The notes below the pieces were generated by a model. The model ran no database searches. It was not told the DNA's origin and saw only the letters and a program-made list of their open reading frames with translations. The translations under genes were made by a program, and so were the position numbers. A stretch of 64,000 nt of DNA from assembly GCA_963709155.1 (NCBI GenBank), contig CAVPVD010000005.1:124001-188000 (forward strand). The letters run 5' to 3'. This DNA comes from Bog-159 sp963709155 (GTDB lineage Bacteria > Acidobacteriota > Terriglobia > Bryobacterales > Bryobacteraceae). Positions 1-8,884 of this stretch are shown in pieces; the first letter of the stretch is position 1; every line of letters begins with the position of its first letter.

Positions 1-1
1 T

Positions 2-1117
2 GGGATGGGGTTAAAGAGTGTGGATCTGAACCTCTGGGTGGGTCCGCTGCTTCAGTCGAAGGAGTACAATCCGGCTTCCGTCGTGGCGGGCGGCCTGAAT
101 TACTGCGGAACATACGGAACCTGCTACGGCGCCACGGACGCCGCAGTCGCCTGGCACCTGAACGGCCTCGCCACCTACGATCAGATGTTTGCGCATCTGG
201 CGGCCAAGACCGGAGTCAGGGTGCGTATCGCCCCCATGCTTTCGGGAGATGTGCTCATGGCGTGCGGCATCCAGCAAAACAACTTTACCGAACAACAGGT
301 GGAAAGGTGTGTCCTTCCGCTGTGGACGGCTATGGTGAAACGCTGGCACGTGGACGACGACACCGTAATCCATGAGCCATGCGGCGTGCTCGCGCTGGTC
401 CTGGGGACGGCCCCGAACTGCGCAATGAGCGTCTCCGATCTGGACGAATTCATCCAGCACGCAGCCGCGGCGGTGCGCGCGACCAGCCAAAACCAATCCA
501 TAAGGATAGGCGCGGGCGCGCTAAACTCCGACGCGACGGGGACTTGTCCGGGCAGCCAGAACTTCTGGTGCGACTGGTATACAAACCTGATGCCTTCCGG
601 CGTGCTGGATTTTGGCGGCATCGATCTATATCCGGTAGTTTCGGTGCCCGTCGCCGACTATAACGATACTTTAGCGTCGTATGCCGCCATGCTGGCACAT
701 GCGACTGCAATCGGGATTCCGGTGGTGGCGAACGAGTCATCCGCGATGCGCTGGGAGAATAGTGCGGGGGCCGGCGGCGAAGCATATACGTACTGGGGCT
801 GCGGGGCAACCGAATGGTACACGGATGGGACATGGCAGGCCTGGGCGCGCGCCGTACCCGGCGCTTGGGCGTCCGCCAACGGCCTATCCTTGTTTTCTTT
901 ATTTCCCACGGAGAGCGCCTTGCTGCTGAGCGGCAACAGTGCAAGCAATCATTGTGTCACCGCCGACTCTTTCGAGGCAGGCCTGAGCGCGGCATTGGCC
1001 GGCGGTTCGCTGGTCTCGGCCGCCGGCAGAGAGTATGCGGTGATGGCGGCCGGCTGGAACACATCGCTGCAGGGCCGGGCGCGCTTGACCGGCCGGGCTC
1101 ACCTGGGCGCTAACTGA
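2..1117 (+). CDS. Glycoside hydrolase clan A-like protein, 5' partial
   Basis: The frame is open to the left edge, so the N-terminus (probably a signal peptide) is missing. The visible 370 residues look like a TIM-barrel glycosidase: an HEP motif sits where clan-A enzymes carry the acid/base Glu at the end of strand 4, and about 120 residues later an ANES motif suits the nucleophile Glu of strand 7. Aromatic-rich segments (WCDWY, YTYWGCGATEWY) and many Cys suit a secreted carbohydrate-active enzyme. The family and substrate cannot be named from this. The 3' end overlaps the convergent GNAT gene by 19 bases. Confidence 0.55.
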   Translation, partial: GMGLKSVDLNLWVGPLLQSKEYNPASVVAGGLNYCGTYGTCYGATDAAVAWHLNGLATYDQMFAHLAAKTGVRVRIAPMLSGDVLMACGIQQNNFTEQQVERCVLPLWTAMVKRWHVDDDTVIHEPCGVLALVLGTAPNCAMSVSDLDEFIQHAAAAVRATSQNQSIRIGAGALNSDATGTCPGSQNFWCDWYTNLMPSGVLDFGGIDLYPVVSVPVADYNDTLASYAAMLAHATAIGIPVVANESSAMRWENSAGAGGEAYTYWGCGATEWYTDGTWQAWARAVPGAWASANGLSLFSLFPTESALLLSGNSASNHCVTADSFEAGLSAALAGGSLVSAAGREYAVMAAGWNTSLQGRARLTGRAHLGAN

Positions 1118-1881
1118 CCCATCGCAATTCCTTCCCGATATTCGCAGTATTTCTTGAACCCCAACCGCTCGTACACGCGCATGGCAGCGGCGTTGCTCTC
1201 CGCCACGTTCAACGCCACCGTGCGCAGCCCCAGCCGCAGCAGATCGGCCGCCACCGCGCCGCTGACTTGCGACCCAAGCCCGCGCCCACGGCGATCTCTG
1301 CGTGTATAAACGTTGCCGATGCCAGCCACGCTTTCCTCCAGGGCCAATACATGCGTGCCGGCCGCGCAGACCAACTCTCCCTCTTCGCGAATTCCGTAAT
1401 AAACGCCATGTTGCAGCATGCCCGCATCGAAGAAAGGCGGCGCCTCGCCCGCCGCGGCTCCGTCCTGGTGCAGGTTCACCAGGTCTTCGTAATCGGCAGG
1501 TCCCAGGCGCATCGCGTGATGCGCCGCCGGAACAAAACTCGCCGGCTCGAGCACCATGCGCCACATCCGCTTTTCCTCGCGAATCTCATACCGGCCGGCG
1601 CGCAGCAGGGCGACCACCTCCGGTCGAACGGAAAGATAGAACTCGGGCTCCGCGACCTCCGCCAGAAGTGGCGCAAGGTCCGCGGCGGCTCCGTGCGCGA
1701 ATAACACCGGCGGCCGAAAGCCACGATAGATCAGGAGCAATGCAGGCCGGCCATGCGCGGCCATGTGCCATTCGGCGGGCGCGCTGTATTCCGGCGCGAG
1801 GTCCGCCAGCGCGTAGATGGCCCACGGGCGGTCGGTCTCCAGAAACTTCCGGATGGCCGCGCGATCAGCGGTTCGCGGCAT
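1099..1881 (-). CDS. GNAT family N-acetyltransferase
   Basis: About 260 residues with a C-terminal GNAT fold. The acetyl-CoA pyrophosphate-binding loop is visible as RRGRGLGSQ, followed by the helix VSGAVAADLL and the typical ending ESNAAAMRVYERLGFKK. The N-terminal half looks like a second, degenerate GNAT-like domain. The start at 1881 (MPRTADRAAIR) gives a 17-base overlap with the upstream cupin gene; an alternative ATG lies at 1899 and a still longer frame reaches 1983. It is probably co-transcribed with the cupin. The substrate is unknown. Confidence 0.8.
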   Translation of the reverse strand: MPRTADRAAIRKFLETDRPWAIYALADLAPEYSAPAEWHMAAHGRPALLLIYRGFRPPVLFAHGAAADLAPLLAEVAEPEFYLSVRPEVVALLRAGRYEIREEKRMWRMVLEPASFVPAAHHAMRLGPADYEDLVNLHQDGAAAGEAPPFFDAGMLQHGVYYGIREEGELVCAAGTHVLALEESVAGIGNVYTRRDRRGRGLGSQVSGAVAADLLRLGLRTVALNVAESNAAAMRVYERLGFKKYCEYREGIAMGQLAPR

Positions 1882-2224
1882 TCCGCAGGTACGCGTCATC
1901 CCCGCGAATCCAGTCCTCGCGGCGCGGCGAAAAGAGGTCCACGGCAAGCGAGTCTTCGAGCGCTTCCACCTTATGTGGCGCATCCGGCGGAATCACGGCG
2001 ACCTCGCCCGCGCGCAGAATCCGCTCCTCCCCCGAAATGGTAAAACGCAAAGCGCCGCTCTCCAGCATGCTGATTTGCTCGTTGGAATGGCTATGCATGG
2101 GAACCACCGCGCCCTTGCGCAGACGGATGCGCGCGACGGTCACCTCCCGCCCGTGGATCATCTTGCGGCCGAGCAAGGGATTGAGCGCCTCCTCTTCCAG
2201 CAGGTTCCAGTTGTAATACTGCAT
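1865..2224 (-). CDS. Cupin domain protein
   Basis: A 119-residue single-domain cupin. The first cupin motif is VPMHSHSNEQISMLESG, with two His and one Glu as probable metal ligands; the second is GEVAVIPPDAPHKVEAL with the further His. Such small cupins bind a metal and act as dioxygenases, isomerases or sensors; nothing here fixes the substrate. The gene is divergent from rfbA, 26 bases away. An in-frame ATG at 2242 would add six residues. It precedes the GNAT gene in a two-gene minus-strand unit. Confidence 0.8.
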   Translation of the reverse strand: MQYYNWNLLEEEALNPLLGRKMIHGREVTVARIRLRKGAVVPMHSHSNEQISMLESGALRFTISGEERILRAGEVAVIPPDAPHKVEALEDSLAVDLFSPRREDWIRGDDAYLRNAANR

Positions 2225-2236
2225 TGCGCGGTATTG

Positions 2237-2242
2237 TATCAT
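2237..2242 (+). promoter_or_regulatory. Candidate -10 box for the polysaccharide operon
   Basis: TATCAT ends 8 bases before the rfbA ATG and no Shine-Dalgarno is visible between them. If used, transcription would start within about 2 bases of the ATG, giving a leaderless mRNA. There is no convincing -35. Confidence 0.3.
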
Positions 2243-2250
2243 GAGACCTT

Positions 2251-3021
2251 ATGAAGGGCGTCGTTCTGGCGGGAGGTACGGGAAGCCGGCTGTTCCCGTT
2301 GACCAAGATCACCAACAAGCACCTGTTGCCGATTTACGAGAAGCCGATGATCTATTACCCCATCGAGACTCTGGTCGATGCGGGTATCCAGGATATCCTG
2401 ATTGTCACCGGCGGAAAGAATGCGGGCGACTTTCTGCGGCTGCTGGCCAATGGCAAACAATTCGGTCTCAGCCACATGGATTATACCTACCAGGAGGGCG
2501 AGGGCGGCATCGCCGATGCGCTGGCGTTGGCCGAGCACTTCGCGGACGGCCAACAGCTATGCGTCATCCTGGGCGATAACATCATCGAAGGCAGCATCCG
2601 CAAGGCCGCAGACGATTTCCGCCAGCGATCGCAAGGCGCCAAGATCCTGTTGAAGGAGGTCCCCGACGCCGAGCGTTTTGGCGTGGCCGAGATCGCCGGC
2701 GATCGGATCGTCAATATCGAAGAGAAGCCGCGCAATCCAAAATCCAACTACGCCGTCACCGGTGTTTATATGTACGATGCCACGGTCTTCGATAAGGTAC
2801 GTACGCTGGTGCCTTCCAGGCGCGGCGAACTGGAAATCACGGACGTGAATAACGCCTATATCCAGGAAGGATCCATGACTTTCGATTTCCTGGAGGGCTG
2901 GTGGACCGACGCCGGCACGTTCGATTCGCTGCTGCGCGCCGCGAACCTGGTGGCGCAATCGGTAAGCGCCCGCCGCCAGGCGGAAGCGGAGAAACTGGAC
3001 GTCGAAGGAGCCGTGCGATGA
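2251..3021 (+). CDS. rfbA: Glucose-1-phosphate thymidylyltransferase-like nucleotidyltransferase
   Basis: The 256-residue protein begins with the sugar-nucleotidyltransferase signature GGTGSRLFPLT (residues 8-18) and the Lys of ITNKHLLP. The conserved EGEGGIADALALAE, LGDNII, VEEKP-like (IEEKPRNPKS) and WWTDAGTFDSL blocks follow. It should make dTDP-glucose (or a related NDP-sugar) from sugar-1-phosphate and dTTP in the cytoplasm. It is shorter than classical RmlA (about 290 residues) and matches the short, non-allosteric class seen in spore-coat and archaeal enzymes. First gene of a ten-gene operon; its TGA overlaps the next ATG (ATGA). Confidence 0.9.
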   Translation: MKGVVLAGGTGSRLFPLTKITNKHLLPIYEKPMIYYPIETLVDAGIQDILIVTGGKNAGDFLRLLANGKQFGLSHMDYTYQEGEGGIADALALAEHFADGQQLCVILGDNIIEGSIRKAADDFRQRSQGAKILLKEVPDAERFGVAEIAGDRIVNIEEKPRNPKSNYAVTGVYMYDATVFDKVRTLVPSRRGELEITDVNNAYIQEGSMTFDFLEGWWTDAGTFDSLLRAANLVAQSVSARRQAEAEKLDVEGAVR

Positions 3022-3599
3022 CCGGTGCGCAGGTGCGCGAGCCGCAGCCCATCGCCTCGTCCGGTTCGCTTGAACTGACCTATCCCGAGTGCGCGAAAGG
3101 CATCGGATCCGTCATTGGATCGCCCACCTCCGCCGATCTGATCGAAGGCGTGCGCATCGAACCCCTGACGCTCTGGCCTGACGATCGGGGCTATTTCCTG
3201 GAGGTGCAGCGCATGGGCCGGGGGCTGGCCGCCGCGTTTCCGCCCGAGAGCACCCAGACGGCTACCGCCTTCAATTATCCCGGCACGATCAAGGCGTTTC
3301 ACTATCACCTCCACCAGACCGACTGCTGGACACCCGCCATGGGCATGCTACAGGTGGCGCTGGTGGATCTGCGCGCCGGCTCCCGCACTTTCGGCGCGCG
3401 CAACACCATCTATGCGGGTGTCCTGCGGCCCTGGCAGATTCTGATTCCACCGGGAGTTGGGCATGGCTATAAAGTGATCGGCGCCGCGCCGGCTATGTTG
3501 ATCTACATGACCGACCGGTTCTACAACCCGAAGGACGAAGGACGTATTCCGTACAACGATACGGCCATCCATTACGATTGGGAGTTACAGTACAAGTAG
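3018..3599 (+). CDS. rfbC: dTDP-4-dehydrorhamnose 3,5-epimerase-like protein
   Basis: A 193-residue RmlC-type cupin. The chosen ATG overlaps the rfbA stop (ATGA) and has GGAG 8 bases upstream. It shows WPDDRGYF, the active-site strand GTIKAFHYH (residues 89-97) and PPGVGHGY (145-151). In canonical RmlC the active-site strand reads RGLHYQ; here Arg is Lys and the neighbours differ, so the exact substrate may be another dTDP-4-keto sugar. It has an N-terminal extension of about 40 residues compared with standard RmlC. No rfbD reductase accompanies it in this window. Confidence 0.82.
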   Translation: MTGAQVREPQPIASSGSLELTYPECAKGIGSVIGSPTSADLIEGVRIEPLTLWPDDRGYFLEVQRMGRGLAAAFPPESTQTATAFNYPGTIKAFHYHLHQTDCWTPAMGMLQVALVDLRAGSRTFGARNTIYAGVLRPWQILIPPGVGHGYKVIGAAPAMLIYMTDRFYNPKDEGRIPYNDTAIHYDWELQYK

Positions 3600-3608
3600 A
3601 TCGCGCGC

Positions 3609-4658
3609 ATGAGTAAACTCCTCGTCACCGGCGGGGCCGGCTTCATCGGATCCGCATTTATTCGCCTGACTCTGGCTGAGGATCAGTCCGTTTACATTGT
3701 CAACCTGGATAAGCTGACTTACGCAGGCAACCTGGAAAACCTGGAGTCCGTCGCGCACGATGCGCGCTACCGGTTCGTCCACGGAGATGTCTGCGACGAA
3801 GCGCTGGTGGATGCCGTCTTTCAGGACGAGCGGCCGGACGCCATTGTGCACTTCGCCGCGGAGTCGCACGTGGACCGTAGTATCTTCGCTCCCAGTCCGG
3901 TGTTCGAGACCAATTTGCGCGGCACCTTCACCCTGCTCGAAGCCGCCCGCCGCCATCGCATCGCGCGCTACCTGCAAGTCTCCACGGATGAGGTCTACGG
4001 CAGCCTGGAAACGCCGCTCGAAGCCAGCGAGGATTTTCCGCTGAATCCCAGCAGTCCGTACTCCGCATCCAAAGCCGGCGCCGATCTGCTGGCGCGCTCC
4101 TACTTCCTTACTTATAAGCTGCCCGTCATCATCACGCGCGCGTCCAACAACTACGGGCCCTATCACTTTCCGGAGAAGTTGATCCCGCTGATGATTTCCA
4201 ACGCGCTCGAAGATCGGCCGCTGCCGGTCTATGGCGACGGCATGCAGGTGCGCGACTGGCTCTTCGTGGACGATCATTGCCGCGGCATCCGCGCCGCTCT
4301 CGAGCACGGCCGCGCGGGCGAGATATACAACATTGGCGGCAATCTGTCGCTGCCGAATCTGGAAGTTATCCGGCGCATCCTGCGGGCGACCGGCAAGCCG
4401 GACAGTCTGATCCAGTACGTAACCGACCGTCCGGGCCATGATCGGCGGTATGCCTTATCCAGCGAGAAACTCCAGCGCGAAACAGGCTGGGAGCCACAGG
4501 TGGCTTTCGACGATGGGCTGGCACTAACCGTGGATTGGTACCGCCGCCACTCGGCTTGGGTAGCACGCGTGCGGAGCGGTGAGTATCTCACCTATTACGC
4601 GCGGAACTACGAGAACCGCGACGAATTGCGCACGGTGATCGATGCGCGTAGCGATTGA
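3609..4658 (+). CDS. rfbB: dTDP-glucose 4,6-dehydratase
   Basis: A 349-residue extended short-chain dehydrogenase. The NAD-binding motif GGAGFIG is at residues 8-14, the catalytic Thr-Asp-Glu triad at 126-128 and YSASK (Tyr151, Lys155) follows. RASNNYGPYHFPEKLIPL and the C-terminal RPGHDRRYALS are diagnostic of RmlB. It converts dTDP-glucose to dTDP-4-keto-6-deoxyglucose, linking the rfbA and rfbC products. It lies 9 bases after rfbC and overlaps the next glycosyltransferase by 17 bases. Confidence 0.95.
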   Translation: MSKLLVTGGAGFIGSAFIRLTLAEDQSVYIVNLDKLTYAGNLENLESVAHDARYRFVHGDVCDEALVDAVFQDERPDAIVHFAAESHVDRSIFAPSPVFETNLRGTFTLLEAARRHRIARYLQVSTDEVYGSLETPLEASEDFPLNPSSPYSASKAGADLLARSYFLTYKLPVIITRASNNYGPYHFPEKLIPLMISNALEDRPLPVYGDGMQVRDWLFVDDHCRGIRAALEHGRAGEIYNIGGNLSLPNLEVIRRILRATGKPDSLIQYVTDRPGHDRRYALSSEKLQRETGWEPQVAFDDGLALTVDWYRRHSAWVARVRSGEYLTYYARNYENRDELRTVIDARSD

Positions 4659-5709
4659 TGCCACTCCGCTGACGCTTTCGAGCGGCGGCTTGCGGCGCTA
4701 TACGGAAGAACTCAGCCTGGCGCTCGCGGAGACTTTCCCGCAAGACGATTATTTCCTCGTTTCCGACCAGCGGTTCGATATGCCTTTTCACTCGCCTCCG
4801 AATCTGCGCGCGGGCGGCGGACCGGGGAATGCTGCCGAGCGCCGCTGGTGGCTCTGGGGCTTGGACCGCGAACTCCAGCGCCTGCACGCGGATGTCTTCC
4901 ACGGCACCGATTTCGCCGTGCCCTATCTACCCCGCCGCCCAAGTGTTCTGACGCTGCACGACCTTTCGCCGTGGATGGACGAAGCATGGCATTCCGGCGC
5001 CGCGCGGGTGCGCCGGCGCACACCGCTATTGATCGGCTTGGGCCTGGCCACGATGGTTGTGACGCCCAGCGAGGCTGTGCGAATGCAGGCCATCGAAATG
5101 TTCAGGATTCATCCGGAGCGGATCCGCGCCATACCGGAAGCCGCATCCACGCGTCTCCGGCGGCCTGACGCCGGCTGCCGCCCGGATTCCGCCGGGCAAC
5201 CCTACTTTCTGTATGCCGGAACCCTGGAGCCGCGCAAGAACATTCCAGGTCTGCTGGCCGCCTGGCGCGAGGTGCGGCGCGCGCATCCGGTAGACCTGAT
5301 ACTGGCCGGGCGGCGCAGATGCGATTTCCCGCAACTTTCGCCGGAGCCCGGGTTGCACATTATGGGTGAAGTGCCGGACTCGCGCTTAGCGGTACTGTTC
5401 GCGGAAACGTTGGCGTTCGTCTATCCGTCGTTGTATGAGGGGTTTGGACTGCCAGTGCTGGAAGCCATGCAGTGCGGCGCCTGTGTGATCGCGTCGCGGG
5501 ACCCTGCCATTACGGAAGTGGCCGGGGGTGCCGTTTTGCAAGCCGGATCACAAGCCGAGCTGGTAAGAACCATGTTGGATATCGCAGCACATCCCGAGTG
5601 GGCGCAGCCATGGCAGGAGCGCGGCCTGCGGCGCGCGTCGGAATTCTCCTGGCGGCGAACCGCCGAACTCACCCATGAAGTCTATGAGCAAGCTCAACGG
5701 CGGTTCTGA
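4642..5709 (+). CDS. Glycosyltransferase family 4
   Basis: A 355-residue GT-B fold enzyme. The N-terminal domain opens MRVAIDATPL; the linker-domain motif GTLEPRKN is at 193-200 and the nucleotide-sugar motif YEGFGLPVLEAMQCG with its EX7E pair is at 265-279. It should transfer a sugar from an NDP donor to a growing glycan on the cytoplasmic side of the membrane. The ATG lies inside the end of rfbB, so translation is probably coupled. Confidence 0.9.
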   Translation: MRVAIDATPLTLSSGGLRRYTEELSLALAETFPQDDYFLVSDQRFDMPFHSPPNLRAGGGPGNAAERRWWLWGLDRELQRLHADVFHGTDFAVPYLPRRPSVLTLHDLSPWMDEAWHSGAARVRRRTPLLIGLGLATMVVTPSEAVRMQAIEMFRIHPERIRAIPEAASTRLRRPDAGCRPDSAGQPYFLYAGTLEPRKNIPGLLAAWREVRRAHPVDLILAGRRRCDFPQLSPEPGLHIMGEVPDSRLAVLFAETLAFVYPSLYEGFGLPVLEAMQCGACVIASRDPAITEVAGGAVLQAGSQAELVRTMLDIAAHPEWAQPWQERGLRRASEFSWRRTAELTHEVYEQAQRRF

Positions 5710-5748
5710 CACAGCCCGCGCAGTTTCGCCACGGGGCGGCCAATCCCT

Positions 5749-6945
5749 GTGACTCGAGCGCTGTTCTTCTCCGCCGAGGTCCCGTATCCGCTGGCCGGCG
5801 GCGGCGCCATGCGCAGCGCTTCGCTGCTGAATTTCCTGGCTGGGCGGTATGCAGTCGATATGATCGTCTTCCGCGAGCCGCGCGCGGCCGATCCGCGAGA
5901 GCATCTGCCGCCCGGCCTGGTGCGGCGACTGCACGTGATCGATCTGCCGCCGCACGCGCGCCATCCCTTGGCCCGTGCGGCTCGTAATGCGGGGCGCCTG
6001 GCGCGGCGCGTACCGCCGTTGATGGATCGCTTTGCGGGCTTCGGCCCCCAAATCGCAGCGGCCACCCGCGGCCAGCGCTACGAAGTTGCGATCGTCGAGC
6101 ACTTCTGGTGCGCGCCTTATTGGGAACAGGTGGCCGCCGTCAGTGATTCCACGTCGCTCGACCTGCACAATATCGAATCGGTGTTGCATGCGCGTTGCGC
6201 GCAAGCCGGGAGCGGCGCACAGGCCGTTGCGCACCGCGCCTTTCAAAACGTATGTCGCAAGCTGGAAGAGAAATGGCTTCCCCGGTTCACTCACTTGCTG
6301 GCGGCTTCGGAGCCCGATGCGGACTTGTTACGCACGCTTTCTCCCGGCTCGAACGTATTGGTTTACCCCAATTCACTCCCATGCGTGCCGCCACCCGTCC
6401 GCCGCGAAGAGGATGTCATCGTCTTCTCCGGGAATCTCGAGTATCATCCGAATGTCGCCGCCGTGCGCTATTTTCGGGATCGGATTTGGCCCTCCCTGCG
6501 CACGCAATGGCCGGGATTGACCTGGCGGCTGATCGGCAAGAACCCGCATGCTGTTGCAAAATTCATCAGCGGAGATCCGCGCATTGAACTGGTAGGTCCG
6601 GTCGCGGACGCGCTGCCGGAACTGGCGCGCGCCAAGGTGGCTATAGTACCGCTTCTGGCCGGCAGTGGTACGCGAGTCAAAATCCTGGAAGCCTGGGCCG
6701 CGGGGGTCCCGGTCGTATCGACGCCGCTCGGTGCCGAAGGCTTGCCGATACAGAACGGGCAACACTTATTACTCGCGGAGGGCGCTGCAGGCTTCCAGGA
6801 TGCGGTGTCCAGCCTGCTGGCCGATGCGGCGTTGCGGACTCGTATCGGATGTGCGGGCCGGTACCTGTTTGAGCGTGAATTTACTTGGGAAGCGGCTTGG
6901 AAGTGCTTGCAATTCCTAGATCCTGCTACCATGGTAGAGATCTGA
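5749..6945 (+). CDS. Glycosyltransferase family 4
   Basis: A 398-residue GT-B glycosyltransferase with a GTG start. The C-terminal half has VFSGNLEYHPNVAAVRYF, the donor-binding segment VPLLAGSGTRVKILEAWAAG and a PVVSTPLGAEGL loop, as in GT4 enzymes that use SGTR-K-E instead of the EGFG motif. The N-terminal half contains SLDLHNIESVLHARC. It starts 39 bases after the previous gene and its stop overlaps the next ATG by one base (TGATG). Confidence 0.88.
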   Translation: MTRALFFSAEVPYPLAGGGAMRSASLLNFLAGRYAVDMIVFREPRAADPREHLPPGLVRRLHVIDLPPHARHPLARAARNAGRLARRVPPLMDRFAGFGPQIAAATRGQRYEVAIVEHFWCAPYWEQVAAVSDSTSLDLHNIESVLHARCAQAGSGAQAVAHRAFQNVCRKLEEKWLPRFTHLLAASEPDADLLRTLSPGSNVLVYPNSLPCVPPPVRREEDVIVFSGNLEYHPNVAAVRYFRDRIWPSLRTQWPGLTWRLIGKNPHAVAKFISGDPRIELVGPVADALPELARAKVAIVPLLAGSGTRVKILEAWAAGVPVVSTPLGAEGLPIQNGQHLLLAEGAAGFQDAVSSLLADAALRTRIGCAGRYLFEREFTWEAAWKCLQFLDPATMVEI

Positions 6946-8087
6946 TGCGCTTCGCGATTGATGCTCACGCCATCGGCCGCCATCTCACCGGTAACGAAGT
7001 GTATGTTCGCAGCCTGCTGAAGAATTTTGCGGCGTTGGACCACGAATCCGACTTCGTAACTTACTTCTCGGCCGATGATGCCCGGCAGTGGACCGCCGAC
7101 CGGTTTCAAGCCCGTCAGGTCTCGCCGAACCCGTTCGTGCGGCTGGGAGTCGAACTGGCGATGAAGCTACGCCAGGATCGCCCGGACCTGCTGCATGTGC
7201 AGTACACCGCCCCGCTAGGTTGCCCCGTGCCGGTGGTGGTGAGCGTACACGACGTCAGTTTTCTGGTGCATCCCGAGTATTTTCCGCGGCTGCGGGCCTT
7301 GCAGCTTCGCTGGACCGTGGAGCGTACCATTCGCTCGGCCACGCGGATTCTGACCGGAAGTGACTTCTCCCGCGATTCCATTATCGAGGCATACGGCGAA
7401 TCTTGCGCGCATAAGATCGTCGTCGTACCTAATGCCGCCGCCAGCGGCCTGCGCCCCGTTTCCCGGGAGAGCGCGGCGGCCGGCGTACGGTCGCGTCTGC
7501 GTGTGGGGAAGCCGTTTGTTCTTTCGGTAGGCGATCTGCAGCCGCGTAAGAACCACATCGGGCTGATTGCCGCCTTCGCCGAGTTAATCCGCGCGTACCC
7601 TCAGTTGACACATCACTTAGTGCTGGCGGGCAAAGATACGTGGTTCAGCCCAAAGGTACGGGAAGCTGCCCGCCAATCGGGCGTAGCTGACCGTATCCAG
7701 TTCGTGGGTTTCGTTTCCGATGAAGATTTGTTACACCTGTATAACGCCTGCGACTTGTTTGTTTTTCCGTCTTTCTACGAGGGTTTCGGTTTGCCGGTAT
7801 TAGAAGCCATGGCATGCGGCCGCGCCGTGGCCTGTTCGCGCACCTCTTCTATCCCCGAAGTAGCCGACGGTGCTGGCATCATGTTCGATCCCAACTCGCG
7901 GCCGGAAATGGTGAGCGCCATGCGCGACCTGCTGCGCGATACGGAACTGCGCACCCGCATGGAACGTCTAGGGTTGCAGCGGGCCTCGCGGTTCAGTTGG
8001 CGCGCCACCGCTCAACAGACTCTGGAAGTTTACCGCGAAGTTGCCGAGCGTCACCGCGCCAGGACCAGGGAATTTGTGCACCGATGA
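6945..8087 (+). CDS. Glycosyltransferase family 4
   Basis: A 380-residue paralogue of the enzyme at 4642-5709, opening MRFAIDAHAIGRHLTGNEVY. VGDLQPRKN is at 195-203 and FYEGFGLPVLEAMACG, with the EX7E pair, at 278-292. Several acceptors are possible; mannosyl- and rhamnosyltransferases of O-antigen and exopolysaccharide loci look like this. The start is fixed by the TGATG junction with the preceding gene, and its TGA overlaps the DUF3108 gene start (ATGA). Confidence 0.9.
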   Translation: MRFAIDAHAIGRHLTGNEVYVRSLLKNFAALDHESDFVTYFSADDARQWTADRFQARQVSPNPFVRLGVELAMKLRQDRPDLLHVQYTAPLGCPVPVVVSVHDVSFLVHPEYFPRLRALQLRWTVERTIRSATRILTGSDFSRDSIIEAYGESCAHKIVVVPNAAASGLRPVSRESAAAGVRSRLRVGKPFVLSVGDLQPRKNHIGLIAAFAELIRAYPQLTHHLVLAGKDTWFSPKVREAARQSGVADRIQFVGFVSDEDLLHLYNACDLFVFPSFYEGFGLPVLEAMACGRAVACSRTSSIPEVADGAGIMFDPNSRPEMVSAMRDLLRDTELRTRMERLGLQRASRFSWRATAQQTLEVYREVAERHRARTREFVHR

Positions 8088-8884
8088 CCAGACGTGCAGT
8101 GTTTTTGTGTGCCGCGCTTGGATTGCTGGTAGTGTGGGCTGTGGCCGCCAGCCCGTGGCAGAAGCCGGCGGATGCCGCCAAGGTGAAGGTCGCACAGGTC
8201 GCGGCCAATGAGGCTCCTGCGCCGAAAGACGCGGCGCCCGCCAGCGCCCCAGGCTTCCCGAATACCGGCGAGGCCCTCAATTACTCGTTGAAATGGCCGG
8301 GCGGGGCCAGCCTTGGCGAAGCCCATCTGAGCGCCGTCAAAAGCGGCGACGGCTGGCAGTTCGACTTTTCCCTCGACGCCTCCGTCCCCGGATTTGCCGT
8401 CTCGGACCATTATCATTCCCGAGCCAACGCCGATTTTTGTTCGCTGGAGCTGGAGAAGCAGACCACCCACGGCACCCGCAAAACCCATGAAAAGACCGTG
8501 TTCGACTACCACGAAGACAAAGCCACGCGCACTACCCTGGTAGAGGGCGGAGGTCACACCGACATCAATATCAGTCACTGTGCGCACGATGGCCTGGACT
8601 ACGTCTTTTATGCCCGCCGTGAGTTGGCCCAGGGGCATGGCGTCCCCAAGGAGCAGGACGTGCTATTCGGCGCGGCTTATTCCGCGCGCATGGAATTCGC
8701 CGGCGTACAGGATGTGACGGTAGCCGGCAAGCGCTACCAGGCCGATCACATCAATATGTATCTGAAAGGCCCCGCTTCCGATTACAAGCTGGAAATCTTC
8801 TTCGCACGCGACTCTGCCCGTACGCCCCTGGTCATCAAGGCCCCGCTTCCCGTCGGCACGTTGTCGATGGAGCTTGTGCGCTGA
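8084..8884 (+). CDS. DUF3108 domain protein, exported
   Basis: A 266-residue protein beginning with an N-terminal hydrophobic signal or anchor (about residues 4-24, AVFLCAALGLLVVWAVAAS), then an Ala/Pro/Lys-rich linker. A DUF3108-like beta-rich domain follows from GEALNYSLKWPGGASLGEA to the C-terminus (ELVR). DUF3108 proteins are periplasmic and of unknown function. Its position inside the polysaccharide operon, joined by ATGA upstream and with no gap downstream, points to a role in glycan handling outside the inner membrane; that is inference only. Confidence 0.75.
   Translation: MTRRAVFLCAALGLLVVWAVAASPWQKPADAAKVKVAQVAANEAPAPKDAAPASAPGFPNTGEALNYSLKWPGGASLGEAHLSAVKSGDGWQFDFSLDASVPGFAVSDHYHSRANADFCSLELEKQTTHGTRKTHEKTVFDYHEDKATRTTLVEGGGHTDINISHCAHDGLDYVFYARRELAQGHGVPKEQDVLFGAAYSARMEFAGVQDVTVAGKRYQADHINMYLKGPASDYKLEIFFARDSARTPLVIKAPLPVGTLSMELVR

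Noticed and set aside
1302..2216. Plus-strand open frame opposite the GNAT and cupin genes (304 residues)
   Set aside because: Arg/Pro-rich low-quality sequence across two real antisense genes.
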